From positions 62,001-126,000 of the forward strand of contig JBBQQC010000002.1 in NCBI GenBank assembly GCA_038216465.1: 64,000 nt of DNA, written 5' to 3'. The translations under genes and the position numbers were made by a program. Below the pieces are notes generated by a model. It made no database searches and had not been told where the DNA came from. It saw nothing but the letters and a program-made list of their open reading frames with translations. This stretch comes from JACCZX01 sp038216465 (GTDB lineage Bacteria; Pseudomonadota; Gammaproteobacteria; Burkholderiales; Burkholderiaceae_F). Shown in pieces: positions 26,956 through 36,397 of this stretch. Within the stretch, counting starts at the first letter, position 1; every line of letters starts with the position of its first letter.

Positions 26956-28554
26956 ATGGATTTTGATTACATCATCGTCGGCGGCGGTTCGGCCGGCTGC
27001 GTGCTGGCCGCGCGCTTGTCGGAAGACCCGACGATTAACGTCGCGCTGCTCGAAGCCGGCGGCAACAACGATGGTGTATTAAATCGTGTGCCGACCGGCG
27101 CTGCCTTGCATATTGTCAAACGCAACGCGTGCAACTGGGCGTTCTCGACAACTCCGCAGGTTGGTTTCGGCGGACGGCGCGGTTATCAGCCGCGCGGCCG
27201 CGGCCTCGGCGGATCATCGTCATTGAACGCAATGATCTATCTGCGCGGCCAGCACCAGGACTACGACGGCTGGGCCGCCGACGGGGCGTCCGGGTGGGCG
27301 TGGAGCGACGTGCTGCCGTATTTCATCAAGGCAGAGAATAACGAGCGCGGTGCGAGCTCGCTGCATGGAGCCGACGGACCGTTGAACGTTGCCGATCTGC
27401 GCTCGCCGCATCCGGCGGCCGCGTTGTTCATCGAAGCCGGGTTGCAGGCGGGGCTGCCGCGCAATGACGACTTTGCGGGCGAGACGCAGGAAGGTGTCGG
27501 CTGGTATCAGGTCACGCAAAAAGGCGGCGAGCGCTGGAGCGCCGCGCGTGCTTATCTGGCGCCGGCGCGTCATCGGCCGAATCTGCGGATCGAAACCGAA
27601 GCGTTCGCTACACAAATCGTTTTTGAGGCAAGACGCGCCACCGGCGTGCGGTTTGATCAGCGTGGCGCAATGCGCGAGCTGCACGCGCGGCGCGAAGTGC
27701 TGATCGCAGCTGGTGCGTTGCAATCGCCGCAACTGCTGATGGTGTCGGGAGTCGGTCCCGGATCGCACTTGCGCGAATTCGGCATCGAGCCGGTGGTCGA
27801 TCTGCCGGTCGGCAACAACCTGCACGATCATCCGGACGTCACGATCAACCGGCGCGTCGCGAACACGGACTTGCTTGGTTTTTCAATCGTCGGCGGATTC
27901 AAGCTGCTCCGCGCGATCGCGCGCTGGCGGCGCGAGAGGCGCGGCGTGTTGACCTCAAACTTCGCAGAGGCCGGCGCGTTCATTCGCACGCTGCCTGCAA
28001 TGGAGCGTCCGGATCTGCAGCTCCATTTCGTGATCGGCATGGTCGATAACCACAATCGCACGTATCACTGGGGCCATGGCATGAGCTGCCACGCGACTGC
28101 ACTGCGGCCCGCCAGCCGCGGCACCGTGCGTTTGGCTTCACGCGACATGCGCGATGCGCCGTTGATTGACCCGGCATTTCTGTCGGAGAATTCCGATCTC
28201 GAGACTTTGGTACGCGGATTCAAGTGGGTGCGCAACGTTTTTGCGCAGCCGGCGTTTGCTTCCTATGCCGGCGGCGATTTGTCGCGCGAGCTGTACTTTT
28301 CAAAGGTGAGCAACGACGGCGAGATCAGGCAGGCGATCCGCGAACGTGCTGACACGATCTATCACCCGGTCGGGACATGCCGCATGGGCTCCGACGAGCG
28401 GGCGGTCGTGGATAGCGCGCTGCGGGTACGCGGTGTTGATCGCCTGCGTGTGATCGACGCCTCCGTGATGCCAACGCTGATCTCCGGCAACACCAACGCG
28501 CCGGTGATCATGATTGCCGAAAAAGCCGTGGACTTGATCAAGCGCGGTCATTAG
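26956..28554 (+). CDS. GMC family FAD-dependent oxidoreductase (choline dehydrogenase-like)
   Basis: A 532-residue flavoprotein. The N-terminal dinucleotide-binding motif DYIIVGGGSAGCVLAARLSE and the GMC signature GRGLGGSSSLNAMIYLRG are present. The C-terminal active site has YHPVGTCRMG with the catalytic His and SGNTNAPVIMIAEKA with the second catalytic residue. This subgroup oxidises alcohols or choline-like compounds; the true substrate is not indicated. I start at the ATG at 26956 where the protein begins MDFDYIIVGG; a TTG at 26944 would add four residues. It stands alone upstream of metH, 72 bp away. Confidence 0.93.
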   Translation: MDFDYIIVGGGSAGCVLAARLSEDPTINVALLEAGGNNDGVLNRVPTGAALHIVKRNACNWAFSTTPQVGFGGRRGYQPRGRGLGGSSSLNAMIYLRGQHQDYDGWAADGASGWAWSDVLPYFIKAENNERGASSLHGADGPLNVADLRSPHPAAALFIEAGLQAGLPRNDDFAGETQEGVGWYQVTQKGGERWSAARAYLAPARHRPNLRIETEAFATQIVFEARRATGVRFDQRGAMRELHARREVLIAAGALQSPQLLMVSGVGPGSHLREFGIEPVVDLPVGNNLHDHPDVTINRRVANTDLLGFSIVGGFKLLRAIARWRRERRGVLTSNFAEAGAFIRTLPAMERPDLQLHFVIGMVDNHNRTYHWGHGMSCHATALRPASRGTVRLASRDMRDAPLIDPAFLSENSDLETLVRGFKWVRNVFAQPAFASYAGGDLSRELYFSKVSNDGEIRQAIRERADTIYHPVGTCRMGSDERAVVDSALRVRGVDRLRVIDASVMPTLISGNTNAPVIMIAEKAVDLIKRGH

Positions 28555-28626
28555 CTCATACAAGTGCACGCGCGAACCGGCGCGCGTTTCGACCTACAAT
28601 CGCCGGCCGTTGTGCAAAGGCCCGCG

Positions 28627-31600
28627 ATGAACCCGCGCCATCCTTCCGATACCGAAGCAGAGCTGCGCGAGCTGCTGACCCGTCGCATCTTGATGCTCGA
28701 CGGTGCGATGGGCACGATGATTCAGCGGTACGGGCTTTCGGAGGCCGATTTTCGTGGCGCGCGTTTCGCTGATCACCCGATCGACGTCAGAGGCAACAAC
28801 GATTTGCTTTCGCTGACGCGGCCCGACGTGGTGCGCGAGATTCATCAGGCGTACCTGGAAGCGGGCGCCGATCTGATCGAAACGAATACGTTCGGTGCGA
28901 CTTCCATCGCGCAACAGGACTACGGTCTGGCGCATGCTGCGTATGACATCAACCTGGAAGCGGCGAAGATTGCTAAAAGCGCTTGCGCGGAATTCTCGAC
29001 GGCCGATAGGCCGCGCTTCGTGATCGGCGCGCTTGGCCCCACTCCGAAGACGGCCTCGATCTCGCCCGACGTCAACGACCCCGCCGCGCGCAATGTTACG
29101 TTCGACGAACTGGTGGCGTCGTACGGCGAGCAGGCGCGCGGACTGCTCGACGGCGGCGCCGATTTGCTGATCGTAGAGACGATCTTTGACACGCTGAATG
29201 CGAAAGCCGCGCTGTTCGCAATCGATGCGGAGTTCGAGCGCAGGGGCGCTCGGGTGCCTCTGATGATTTCGGGTACGGTCACTGACGCATCGGGTCGAAT
29301 CCTGTCCGGGCAAACCGTCGAGGCATTCTGGAATTCGGTGCGGCATGCGCGTCCGTTGACCGTCGGGCTGAACTGCGCGCTCGGTGCGGCGCTGATGCGA
29401 CCGTACATCGAAGAGCTGGCCGCGCTGGCCGACACGTTCATCAGCGTCTATCCGAACGCGGGCCTACCGAACCCGATGTGCGAAACCGGTTTCGACGAGA
29501 CCCCCGATGTCACGTCGAGTCTGCTGAAAGAATTCGCGCAGGCCGGCTTCGTCAACATCGCCGGCGGCTGCTGCGGAACAACACCCGAACACATCCGCGC
29601 GACGGCGATCGCGATCGATGGCATTGCTCCGCGCGTTCCACGTGTTGTGCCGCCGCTGCTGCGGCTGTCGGGTCTGGAACCGGTGACGATCAGCGATGAA
29701 TCGTTGTTCGTCAACGTCGGTGAACGCACCAACGTCACCGGCTCAAAAGTGTTCGCGCGGCTGATACTGAACGAGCAGTACGAAGACGCGGTCGCGGTCG
29801 CGCGTCAGCAGGTCGACTCCGGCGCGCAGATCATCGACGTCAATATGGACGAAGCGATGCTGGACTCGGCGGCTGCGATGACGCGCTTCCTGAAGCTGAT
29901 CGGCTCCGAGCCCGATATCGCCCGCGTGCCATTGATGATCGACAGCTCGAAGTGGAGCGTGATCGAAGCCGGGCTCAAGTGTGCGCAGGGAAAATGCATT
30001 GTCAACTCGATCTCGATGAAGGAAGGCGAGGCTGCGTTCATCGAGCAGGCAAAGCTCGCGCGCCGTTACGGTGCGGCGGTGATCGTGATGGCGTTCGACG
30101 AGCAGGGCCAGGCCGATACCTACGAACGCAAGATCGGAATTTGCGAGCGCAGCTATCGGCTGCTGGTGGACACTGTCGGCTTTCCTCCCGAAGACATCGT
30201 GGTCGACCCGAACGTGTTTGCGATCGCCACCGGCATCGAAGAGCACAACAACTACGCGGTCGACTTCATCGAAGCTACCCGCTGGATCAAGGAAAACTTG
30301 CCTGGCGCCAAAATCAGCGGCGGCGTCAGCAATGTCAGTTTCAGTTTTCGCGGCAACGATCATGTGCGCGAAGCTATTCACACGGTGTTTTTGTTCCACG
30401 CCATCAGGGCGGGAATGACGATGGGCATCGTCAACGCGGGCCAGCTGGGCGTCTATGAAGACCTTGACCCTGTGCTACGGGAAGCGGTTGAAGACATAGT
30501 GCTGAACCGCCGCCCGGACGCCGGCGAACGTCTGGTGGAGCTGGCCGAAACCATCAAGGCCGGCGGCAAGGAACGCAAGGAAGATCTCGCCTGGCGCGCC
30601 GAGCCGGTCGAAAAGCGCCTGGCACACGCGCTGGTGCACGGCCTCACGCAGCATATTGTCGAAGACACCGAGCAGGCACGCGCGCAGGTGGCTGAGCGCG
30701 GCGGGCGCCCGATCGAAGTGATCGAGGGGCCGTTAATGGACGGCATGAACATCGTCGGCGACCTGTTCGGCGCCGGCAAGATGTTTCTGCCGCAAGTGGT
30801 CAAGAGTGCGCGCGTGATGAAACAGGCGGTTGCGCATCTGATCCCGTTTATTGAAGCCGAGAAAACTGCGGCGGGCGGCGAGATCCGGGCCAAGGGCAAG
30901 GTTGTAATCGCAACCGTCAAGGGTGACGTGCACGACATCGGCAAGAACATCGTCTCGGTCGTGCTCCAGTGCAACAACTTCGATGTCGTCAACATGGGTG
31001 TAATGGTGCCGGCCGACAAGATTTTGGCGACCGCGCGCGAGGAAAAGGCCGACATGATCGGTTTGTCGGGCCTGATCACACCTTCGCTGGAAGAGATGCA
31101 GCATGTGGCGCGCGAGATGCAGCGGCAGGGATTTAACTTGCCGTTGCTGATCGGCGGCGCCACCACGTCACGCGTGCACACCGCCGTCAAGATCGCGCCG
31201 CATTATTCGAATGGTCCGGTGATTTACGTTTCCGACGCAAGCCGCTCGGTCGGTGTCTGTCAGAGCCTCGTGTCGGACGATGGGGCCACCAAGTACATCG
31301 CTGATATCAAGACGGAATATGAACGCGTGCGCGCGCAGCACGCCGCGAAGAAAGCGCCGGAACTGGTGACGCTGGCCGAAGCACGCGCCAATGCGCCGCA
31401 CATTGAATGGTCGGGCTACTCGCCGCCGAAGCCGAAGTTTGTCGGCCGCCGCGCGTTCAAGAATTACGACCTGGCGATGATCGCAAAGTATGTCGATTGG
31501 GGTCCGTTCTTTCAGACGTGGGACTTGCACGGTCCGTTTCCGCAGATCCTCGCCGACGAAGTGGTCGGAGAGCACGCCCGCCAGGTTTTTGCCGAAGGCG

Positions 31601-32343
31601 AAAAGATGCTCGAGCGCATCGTCAACGAGCGCTGGCTGAAAGCCAACGGGGCGGTCGCGTTCTTTCCGGCCAACTCGGCGGGTGACGATATCGACGTCTA
31701 CGCCGACGAATCGCGCAGCAAAGTCCTGTTCACATGGCACGGCCTGCGTCAGCAAACAAAAAAGCCGGTGATCGACGGTGTACCCAATCCAAACCAATGT
31801 CTGTCCGACTTCATCGCGCCGAGGAGCTCCGGTATTGCCGACTACATTGGCATGTTTGCGGTGACCTCTGGTATCGGTATCGAAAAACGCGAGGTGATGT
31901 TTCAGGCAAGCCATGATGACTACGGATCGATCATGCTGAAGGCGATCGCGGATCGTCTGGCCGAGGCGTTCGCCGAGATGCTGCACGAGCGCGTCCGGCG
32001 CGATTTATGGGGGTATGCATCGAACGAAGCGCTGACCAACGAAGAACTGGTTAAAGAGACCTATCGCGGCATTCGACCGGCACCCGGATATCCTGCGTGT
32101 CCGGAGCACTCCGTCAAGCGCGATCTGTTCGAAGCAGTGCATGCCGAAGAAATCGGCATGCGGTTGACCGAGAATTACGCGATGAGCCCGGCGTCGAGCG
32201 TCAGTGGGTTTTACTTTTCGCATCCGCAGTCAAAATACTTCAACGTCGGCCGCATCGGCCGTGATCAACTCGAGGATCTGGCCAAACGCAAGAGTGAAAC
32301 GGTCAGCGAGCTCGAACGCTGGCTGGCACCGAACCTCGGTTGA
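28627..32343 (+). CDS. metH: Cobalamin-dependent methionine synthase
   Basis: A 1238-residue single-chain MetH. In order: homocysteine-binding barrel with zinc cysteines in GLNCALG and AGGCCGTTPEH (residues 1-335), pterin-binding domain with NVGERTNVTGSKVF (about 360-620), a cap domain, the cobalamin domain with the axial-ligand motif DVHDIGKNIV (about residue 767), and the AdoMet reactivation domain with RPAPGYPACPEH near the end. Full length and apparently intact. I start at the ATG at 28627, with AAAGG upstream; a GTG at 28564 would add 21 unrelated residues. A TACAAT box lies 27 bp before the start. I see no cobalamin riboswitch in the short upstream gap. Confidence 0.97.
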   Translation: MNPRHPSDTEAELRELLTRRILMLDGAMGTMIQRYGLSEADFRGARFADHPIDVRGNNDLLSLTRPDVVREIHQAYLEAGADLIETNTFGATSIAQQDYGLAHAAYDINLEAAKIAKSACAEFSTADRPRFVIGALGPTPKTASISPDVNDPAARNVTFDELVASYGEQARGLLDGGADLLIVETIFDTLNAKAALFAIDAEFERRGARVPLMISGTVTDASGRILSGQTVEAFWNSVRHARPLTVGLNCALGAALMRPYIEELAALADTFISVYPNAGLPNPMCETGFDETPDVTSSLLKEFAQAGFVNIAGGCCGTTPEHIRATAIAIDGIAPRVPRVVPPLLRLSGLEPVTISDESLFVNVGERTNVTGSKVFARLILNEQYEDAVAVARQQVDSGAQIIDVNMDEAMLDSAAAMTRFLKLIGSEPDIARVPLMIDSSKWSVIEAGLKCAQGKCIVNSISMKEGEAAFIEQAKLARRYGAAVIVMAFDEQGQADTYERKIGICERSYRLLVDTVGFPPEDIVVDPNVFAIATGIEEHNNYAVDFIEATRWIKENLPGAKISGGVSNVSFSFRGNDHVREAIHTVFLFHAIRAGMTMGIVNAGQLGVYEDLDPVLREAVEDIVLNRRPDAGERLVELAETIKAGGKERKEDLAWRAEPVEKRLAHALVHGLTQHIVEDTEQARAQVAERGGRPIEVIEGPLMDGMNIVGDLFGAGKMFLPQVVKSARVMKQAVAHLIPFIEAEKTAAGGEIRAKGKVVIATVKGDVHDIGKNIVSVVLQCNNFDVVNMGVMVPADKILATAREEKADMIGLSGLITPSLEEMQHVAREMQRQGFNLPLLIGGATTSRVHTAVKIAPHYSNGPVIYVSDASRSVGVCQSLVSDDGATKYIADIKTEYERVRAQHAAKKAPELVTLAEARANAPHIEWSGYSPPKPKFVGRRAFKNYDLAMIAKYVDWGPFFQTWDLHGPFPQILADEVVGEHARQVFAEGEKMLERIVNERWLKANGAVAFFPANSAGDDIDVYADESRSKVLFTWHGLRQQTKKPVIDGVPNPNQCLSDFIAPRSSGIADYIGMFAVTSGIGIEKREVMFQASHDDYGSIMLKAIADRLAEAFAEMLHERVRRDLWGYASNEALTNEELVKETYRGIRPAPGYPACPEHSVKRDLFEAVHAEEIGMRLTENYAMSPASSVSGFYFSHPQSKYFNVGRIGRDQLEDLAKRKSETVSELERWLAPNLG

Positions 32344-32780
32344 TGGGCCGGCGCGCGGTCGCGCAGATCGCTGCTATTGCGTTAGTGGCGGCAGCGATTA
32401 GCTGCAGCCGATCCGATCCCGAACGTGAGCTGCGGTCTGCGGTGGCGGCAATGGCGCAGGCGATAGAGCAGCGCGAACCCGCGACTGTTCTGGATTCGGT
32501 CAGCGAAGAGTTCGTACGCGAGTCGGGTGCATTCGGCAAGCAGGATTTGAAACGCCTGCTGGCCGGGGCTTATTTGCGCAACGAGAGGATCAGCGTCAAC
32601 GCGGTCGTATCGGATGTTCGAATCGACGGCGACCGCGCCCATGCGAAAGTTCGCGTGTTCGCCACGGGCGGCGCCGGCTTGCTGCCCGAGCGCGGGCAGA
32701 CTTGGGATTTCGATTCGGCTTGGCGTCGCGAGAAGGGCCGCTGGAAGGTTTACAACGCAGAGTGGGTTGAGGGCTTCTAG
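32343..32780 (+). CDS. NTF2-like lipoprotein
   Basis: A 145-residue protein whose ATG overlaps the metH stop by one base. Its N-terminus is a lipoprotein signal: charged start, hydrophobic stretch, then AAAISC, giving a lipidated Cys at about residue 22. The mature part (RELRSAVAAMAQAIEQRE ... WDFDSAWRREKGRWKVYNAEW) has the helix-then-curved-sheet pattern of NTF2/SnoaL-like domains. There are no obvious catalytic residues. It is probably envelope-anchored and co-transcribed with metH, though its job need not be related. Confidence 0.75.
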   Translation: MGRRAVAQIAAIALVAAAISCSRSDPERELRSAVAAMAQAIEQREPATVLDSVSEEFVRESGAFGKQDLKRLLAGAYLRNERISVNAVVSDVRIDGDRAHAKVRVFATGGAGLLPERGQTWDFDSAWRREKGRWKVYNAEWVEGF

Positions 32781-32823
32781 CATCCTCGGTTATCGTGCGG
32801 CCTGACGAACAAAAGGTCGCTCC

Positions 32824-34803
32824 ATGAAGCATCTTGCTGCTGCGCTCGCGCTTATCGCCAGCACAGTGAGTGCGCAACCCGACGTCGTCGCGCCCAATCC
32901 GAATCTGTTGATCGAAGGTATTCCAGCGATTCCACAGTCGCTTGCGGTGCGTATCGGCGGCTACAGCGATTTTCGCGGTCACAGTTTCGCAGACTGGCAT
33001 CCGGCGCGACGCGAGATGCTGATCAGCCATCGCGCGGCCGGCTCGAACGTCAATCAGCTCTTTTTGCTGGCAGCACCCGAAGCGCCTCTGCAAAGACTGA
33101 CCGATTTTCCGGAACCGATCAGAGACGGGTCGTTCGATCCTCGCGGCGGCCGTTTCGTGATCTACTCGCGCGATACCGGCGGTAACGAAGCGTCGCGCAT
33201 TTATCGACTCGACCTGGATACACGCGTCAGCACGCTGCTGTCCGATCCTGAAACTCGCAGCGAAGCCAGCTGGAACGAAGCCGGTACGCGCGTGCTGATT
33301 GCGTCGGTGCCCCTGGATCGCACCGCGCAGGGCGGACGTCGCGATCAGATCGGCACCACGCTGACACTGGTCGATCCGCAGCAACCCGATGACCCGGCGC
33401 GCCGCCGTGTCGTTGCCGAGCTGCCGGGGACTGGATGGTTCAGCTTCACGTTTGCGCCCGACGATAAATCGCTGGTAATGATCCGTTACGTCAGTCGCAC
33501 CGAGACCGAAGTGTGGAGGATGAATGTAGCGAGCGGCGAACGCGAGCGTTTGTTGCCGGCGCCGGGTAGCAGCGAGCGCGCGACGTACTTCGGTTTTGCC
33601 TTCAGCCCGAACGGTTCTCGCCTGTACCTGACCACCACCGCGCGCAGCGAGTTTCTGCAGCTTGCCGAGTACCGGTTCGATACGCGCGCGCTGCGCTATT
33701 TCTCGTCGGATATTGCGTGGGATGCCGGCGGGCTTGCGTTGTCACGCGATGGCCGCCGCCTCGCTGTGGTCTTCAATGTGGATGGCCGCGCCGAATTGCG
33801 CTTGTTCAATGCACGTACCGGCAAGGAACTGGCGCGTCCAATAGTTCCAGGCGGGCAAATCTCCGGGCTCAGGTGGCATCGGAAGCGCGTTGCCGAGCTC
33901 GCGTTTACTTTGAATTCGCCGCAAAGCCCGGCGTCCATTTTCAGCCTGGATACCACCCGCGGTGCCGTTCAGCGCTGGACCGCTGCAGACACCGCTGGAA
34001 TCGATCCAGCAACCTTTCGTGATGCCGAAATCGTGCGCTGGAAAAGTTTCGACGGACGCTCGATCAGCGGCGTTCTAACGCGGCCGCCGGCACGCTTCCC
34101 CGGGCCGAGGCCCGTGATCGTTGCAATTCACGGTGGCCCCGAATCGCAGGCAACCGTTAATTTCAATGGGCGGTCAAACTATCTGATCAACGAACTCGGC
34201 GTCGCGCTGCTCGAGCCGAACGTGCGCGGCTCAAGTGGCTACGGCAAAACGTTTCTCGACCTCGACAACGGTGTCAAACGCGAAGATTCGGTGAAGGATA
34301 TCGGCGCGCTGTTGAACTGGATCGAAACCGATGCCCGCCTTGACGCAAAGCGCGTGATGGTGCAGGGCGGCAGCTACGGCGGGTACATGGTGCTCGCGAG
34401 TCTGGTGCAGTACAGCGACCGGCTGCGCGGCGGGATCGACGTGGTCGGTATTTCGGATTTCGTCAGTTTTCTCGGCAATACCGAGAGCTATCGGCGCGAC
34501 CTGCGGCGTGTCGAATACGGCGACGAGCGCGACCCCGCGGTCCGCGCCGTGCTCGATCAGATCTCGCCGCTTGCCAATGCCGGAAAGATTCGCGCGCCGC
34601 TGCTGGTCGTGCACGGAAAGAACGATCCGCGTGTGCCGGTGAGCGAGGCCAGGCAGATCGTGCAGAAGGTGCGCGACAACGGGACGCCGGTCTGGTACCT
34701 GGAGGCCGATAACGAAGGGCACGGCTTCGCGCGCAAGGCGAACGCCGATTTCCTTTTCTATGCGATGGTTTCTTTTATTGAGCGTTATCTGCTCGGCAAC
34801 TAA
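32824..34803 (+). CDS. S9 family prolyl oligopeptidase-like peptidase (exported)
   Basis: A 659-residue serine peptidase with an N-terminal signal peptide (about residues 1-18, ending VSAQ). Residues about 40-380 form a beta-propeller of repeated WD40-like blades. The C-terminal alpha/beta hydrolase has the nucleophile in GGSYGGYM (Ser about 517), the acid in GKNDPRVPVSE (Asp about 600) and the His in NEGHGF (about 632). Such dipeptidyl/oligopeptidases cleave short peptides, here probably in the periplasm. The ATG follows the lipoprotein gene by 43 bp on the same strand. Confidence 0.93.
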   Translation: MKHLAAALALIASTVSAQPDVVAPNPNLLIEGIPAIPQSLAVRIGGYSDFRGHSFADWHPARREMLISHRAAGSNVNQLFLLAAPEAPLQRLTDFPEPIRDGSFDPRGGRFVIYSRDTGGNEASRIYRLDLDTRVSTLLSDPETRSEASWNEAGTRVLIASVPLDRTAQGGRRDQIGTTLTLVDPQQPDDPARRRVVAELPGTGWFSFTFAPDDKSLVMIRYVSRTETEVWRMNVASGERERLLPAPGSSERATYFGFAFSPNGSRLYLTTTARSEFLQLAEYRFDTRALRYFSSDIAWDAGGLALSRDGRRLAVVFNVDGRAELRLFNARTGKELARPIVPGGQISGLRWHRKRVAELAFTLNSPQSPASIFSLDTTRGAVQRWTAADTAGIDPATFRDAEIVRWKSFDGRSISGVLTRPPARFPGPRPVIVAIHGGPESQATVNFNGRSNYLINELGVALLEPNVRGSSGYGKTFLDLDNGVKREDSVKDIGALLNWIETDARLDAKRVMVQGGSYGGYMVLASLVQYSDRLRGGIDVVGISDFVSFLGNTESYRRDLRRVEYGDERDPAVRAVLDQISPLANAGKIRAPLLVVHGKNDPRVPVSEARQIVQKVRDNGTPVWYLEADNEGHGFARKANADFLFYAMVSFIERYLLGN

Positions 34804-35078
34804 CGTCGGAGCCGCGGGTCAGCGGCCGGTCGCGGGAGCAGTTGCGTGACTCGATGGGTTGAGACGGCAACTCGGCCGGCGAGTCGATCGATACGCCGCG
34901 CTCGAATCTGCAGCATGGCGTTCCAGAAACACTCGAAGGCAGTTGGGCTCCCACGACCGGCGGGGCGCCGACGTTCGATGATTCGCTCGCGGTCTCGGTG
35001 CGATTCATCAGTCGCACACGCAGGTGCCGGCCACGTCCGTCCAATGCGAGCGTTCAGCGGGTTCAGCATGGCGTTTGA

Positions 35079-35933
35079 CTACTTCGATGAGCCTGCGACT
35101 GCGGTCGCCGCATCGCTGCGCACGCTTGCCGGCAGGGTCGACCAGACAATCCCGTCAGACGTACGTGTCTCGAGTTCGATCGCACCGGCCGCCAGTGCCT
35201 GCAGCGCTGCCCCGCTTGCGAGCGGGAAGACGTAGGCGATCGACGGCGATCCCGACAAACCAAGCTCGATTGTCTGCGGCGCAGCGTGCTCGGGGCGAAG
35301 CGTCAGGCGCGCGGTGCCGCCCGCTACGCGGTGCGGGATCACGACCAGAAAACGCAGATCGGACTGATCGACCAGCAGTGCCTGCGCTTCGAGGCCGGCA
35401 TGCAGCGGCAGCGCGATGCGATACGCCGTACTCGTGCGCGCCAGCGGTTGCGTCGCAATTAGCTCGATCGACGCGCTCTGTCCCGGCGCTAGTTGCAGGA
35501 CATCAGCGATCCATTCGTCGATCGCAAGCCGTACGTGCCCCATCGGGTCTGCTTGCAGTCCATCGTCGTCGTCACTTTCGTCGTCGCCGCACCCTGATTC
35601 GAGCTGTAGCAGATCGACGATGTATCCGTCGCGGCGAATTCGGAGCGCATCGGTGTGATCGTCAACCGCGGGCAAGCGGCCGCCGAGATTGACAGTTTCG
35701 GTGCCCGCGTTGTGGAAGTTCTGGGTCACGCGCACATCCGCCAGAGTGCCGAGCAAGCGCATATCGAACGAAGTCGACAGCAGATGGGCGTCGCGCGCGC
35801 GCTCGATGGCCGATGGAGTCGCGAAGCGCGGCCCCACCGATGGTTCGATCGCCGATGCCGGTGACACGAACAGCAGCGCAACCAGCTCGGCCGCGGTGAA
35901 AAATCCGTCGATCATCACTTGCAAGGCAGACAT
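35079..35933 (-). CDS. VIT-like domain protein, predicted CreB target
   Basis: A 284-residue protein with an N-terminal hydrophobic stretch (about residues 8-28) that could be a signal or anchor. Residues about 58-110 resemble a VIT (inter-alpha-trypsin) domain: LLGTLADVRVTQNFHNAGTE, then a proline end and the second half STAYRIALPLHAGL. A run of acidic residues (CGDDESDDDDG, about residues 115-125) interrupts it. VIT proteins usually continue into a von Willebrand A domain; none is present. A strong AGGAGG site precedes the ATG at 35933. A cre-tag lies 87 bp upstream and creBC are the next genes on this strand. Function is unknown. Confidence 0.8.
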   Translation of the reverse strand: MSALQVMIDGFFTAAELVALLFVSPASAIEPSVGPRFATPSAIERARDAHLLSTSFDMRLLGTLADVRVTQNFHNAGTETVNLGGRLPAVDDHTDALRIRRDGYIVDLLQLESGCGDDESDDDDGLQADPMGHVRLAIDEWIADVLQLAPGQSASIELIATQPLARTSTAYRIALPLHAGLEAQALLVDQSDLRFLVVIPHRVAGGTARLTLRPEHAAPQTIELGLSGSPSIAYVFPLASGAALQALAAGAIELETRTSDGIVWSTLPASVRSDAATAVAGSSK

Positions 35934-36019
35934 CGCATCCTCCTGAATCGACCGGTGGCCGATAGAGCGAACGATTGCCTGCCGGCAAGAAACGGCATTG
36001 AAGGCGGCACGAAGAGTGC

Positions 36020-36035
36020 GTGAAAAAGCCGTGAA
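36020..36035 (-). promoter_or_regulatory. cre-tag (CreB-binding direct repeat)
   Basis: On the minus strand this reads TTCAC-GGCTTT-TTCAC, an exact match to the TTCAC-N6-TTCAC direct repeat known as the CreB-binding cre-tag. It lies 87 bp upstream of, and oriented toward, the VIT-like gene starting at 35933, and about 100 bp from the divergent small membrane protein gene. creB and creC are encoded nearby on the same strand. I did not find a convincing -35/-10 pair between it and the gene. Confidence 0.75.
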
Positions 36036-36137
36036 GCCGGCGCCGATTGTTCAATGGCGAATCGCCGGCAGGAATCGGACGATGGCAACCACGGCAAGCG
36101 ACGATAAGCAGCCGTCGCGATCGGTGGAGAATTTCAA

Positions 36138-36386
36138 ATGCGAGTCGATTTTGGGTTGCAAAGGTCGGGGGCGAATGACGAAGAGCGTCGCCGGCGCCTG
36201 GTCAGGTTCGTCAGAGCAGTGATGATCGCGTCGATGATCGCTGGCGCCGGCCTGGTCGTCGGCTTTGCGCTAGGACTGCACGATGCGCGCTGGGCCGGCG
36301 CCTGGACAGAAGTGGCGCACGCATCCTCGGTGTTCAGCGCACCTGCAGTGCGCGTGCCCGCATCCGCGCCGGGCGGCCGCGGTTAG
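36138..36386 (+). CDS. Small single-span membrane protein (hypothetical)
   Basis: An 82-residue reading frame with a well-placed GGTGGAGAA ribosome site. A basic stretch ERRRRRLVRFVR (residues 16-27) precedes one hydrophobic segment (about 28-47), followed by a polar, proline-rich tail. The charge pattern suggests an inner-membrane protein with the N-terminus in the cytoplasm. It diverges from the VIT-like gene across a 204-bp region holding the cre-tag and ends 12 bp before the convergent creC stop. I recognise no family; it could be spurious. Confidence 0.5.
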   Translation: MRVDFGLQRSGANDEERRRRLVRFVRAVMIASMIAGAGLVVGFALGLHDARWAGAWTEVAHASSVFSAPAVRVPASAPGGRG

Positions 36387-36397
36387 CCACCCAGGAT

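Noticed and set aside
28555..28626. Possible cobalamin riboswitch before metH
   Set aside because: The gap is 72 bp, too short for a B12 riboswitch aptamer, and no B12-box-like sequence was seen.
34804..35078. Small frames in the 275-bp gap between the S9 peptidase and VIT-like genes
   Set aside because: Compositionally biased, no ribosome site and no recognisable motif; I see no gene there.
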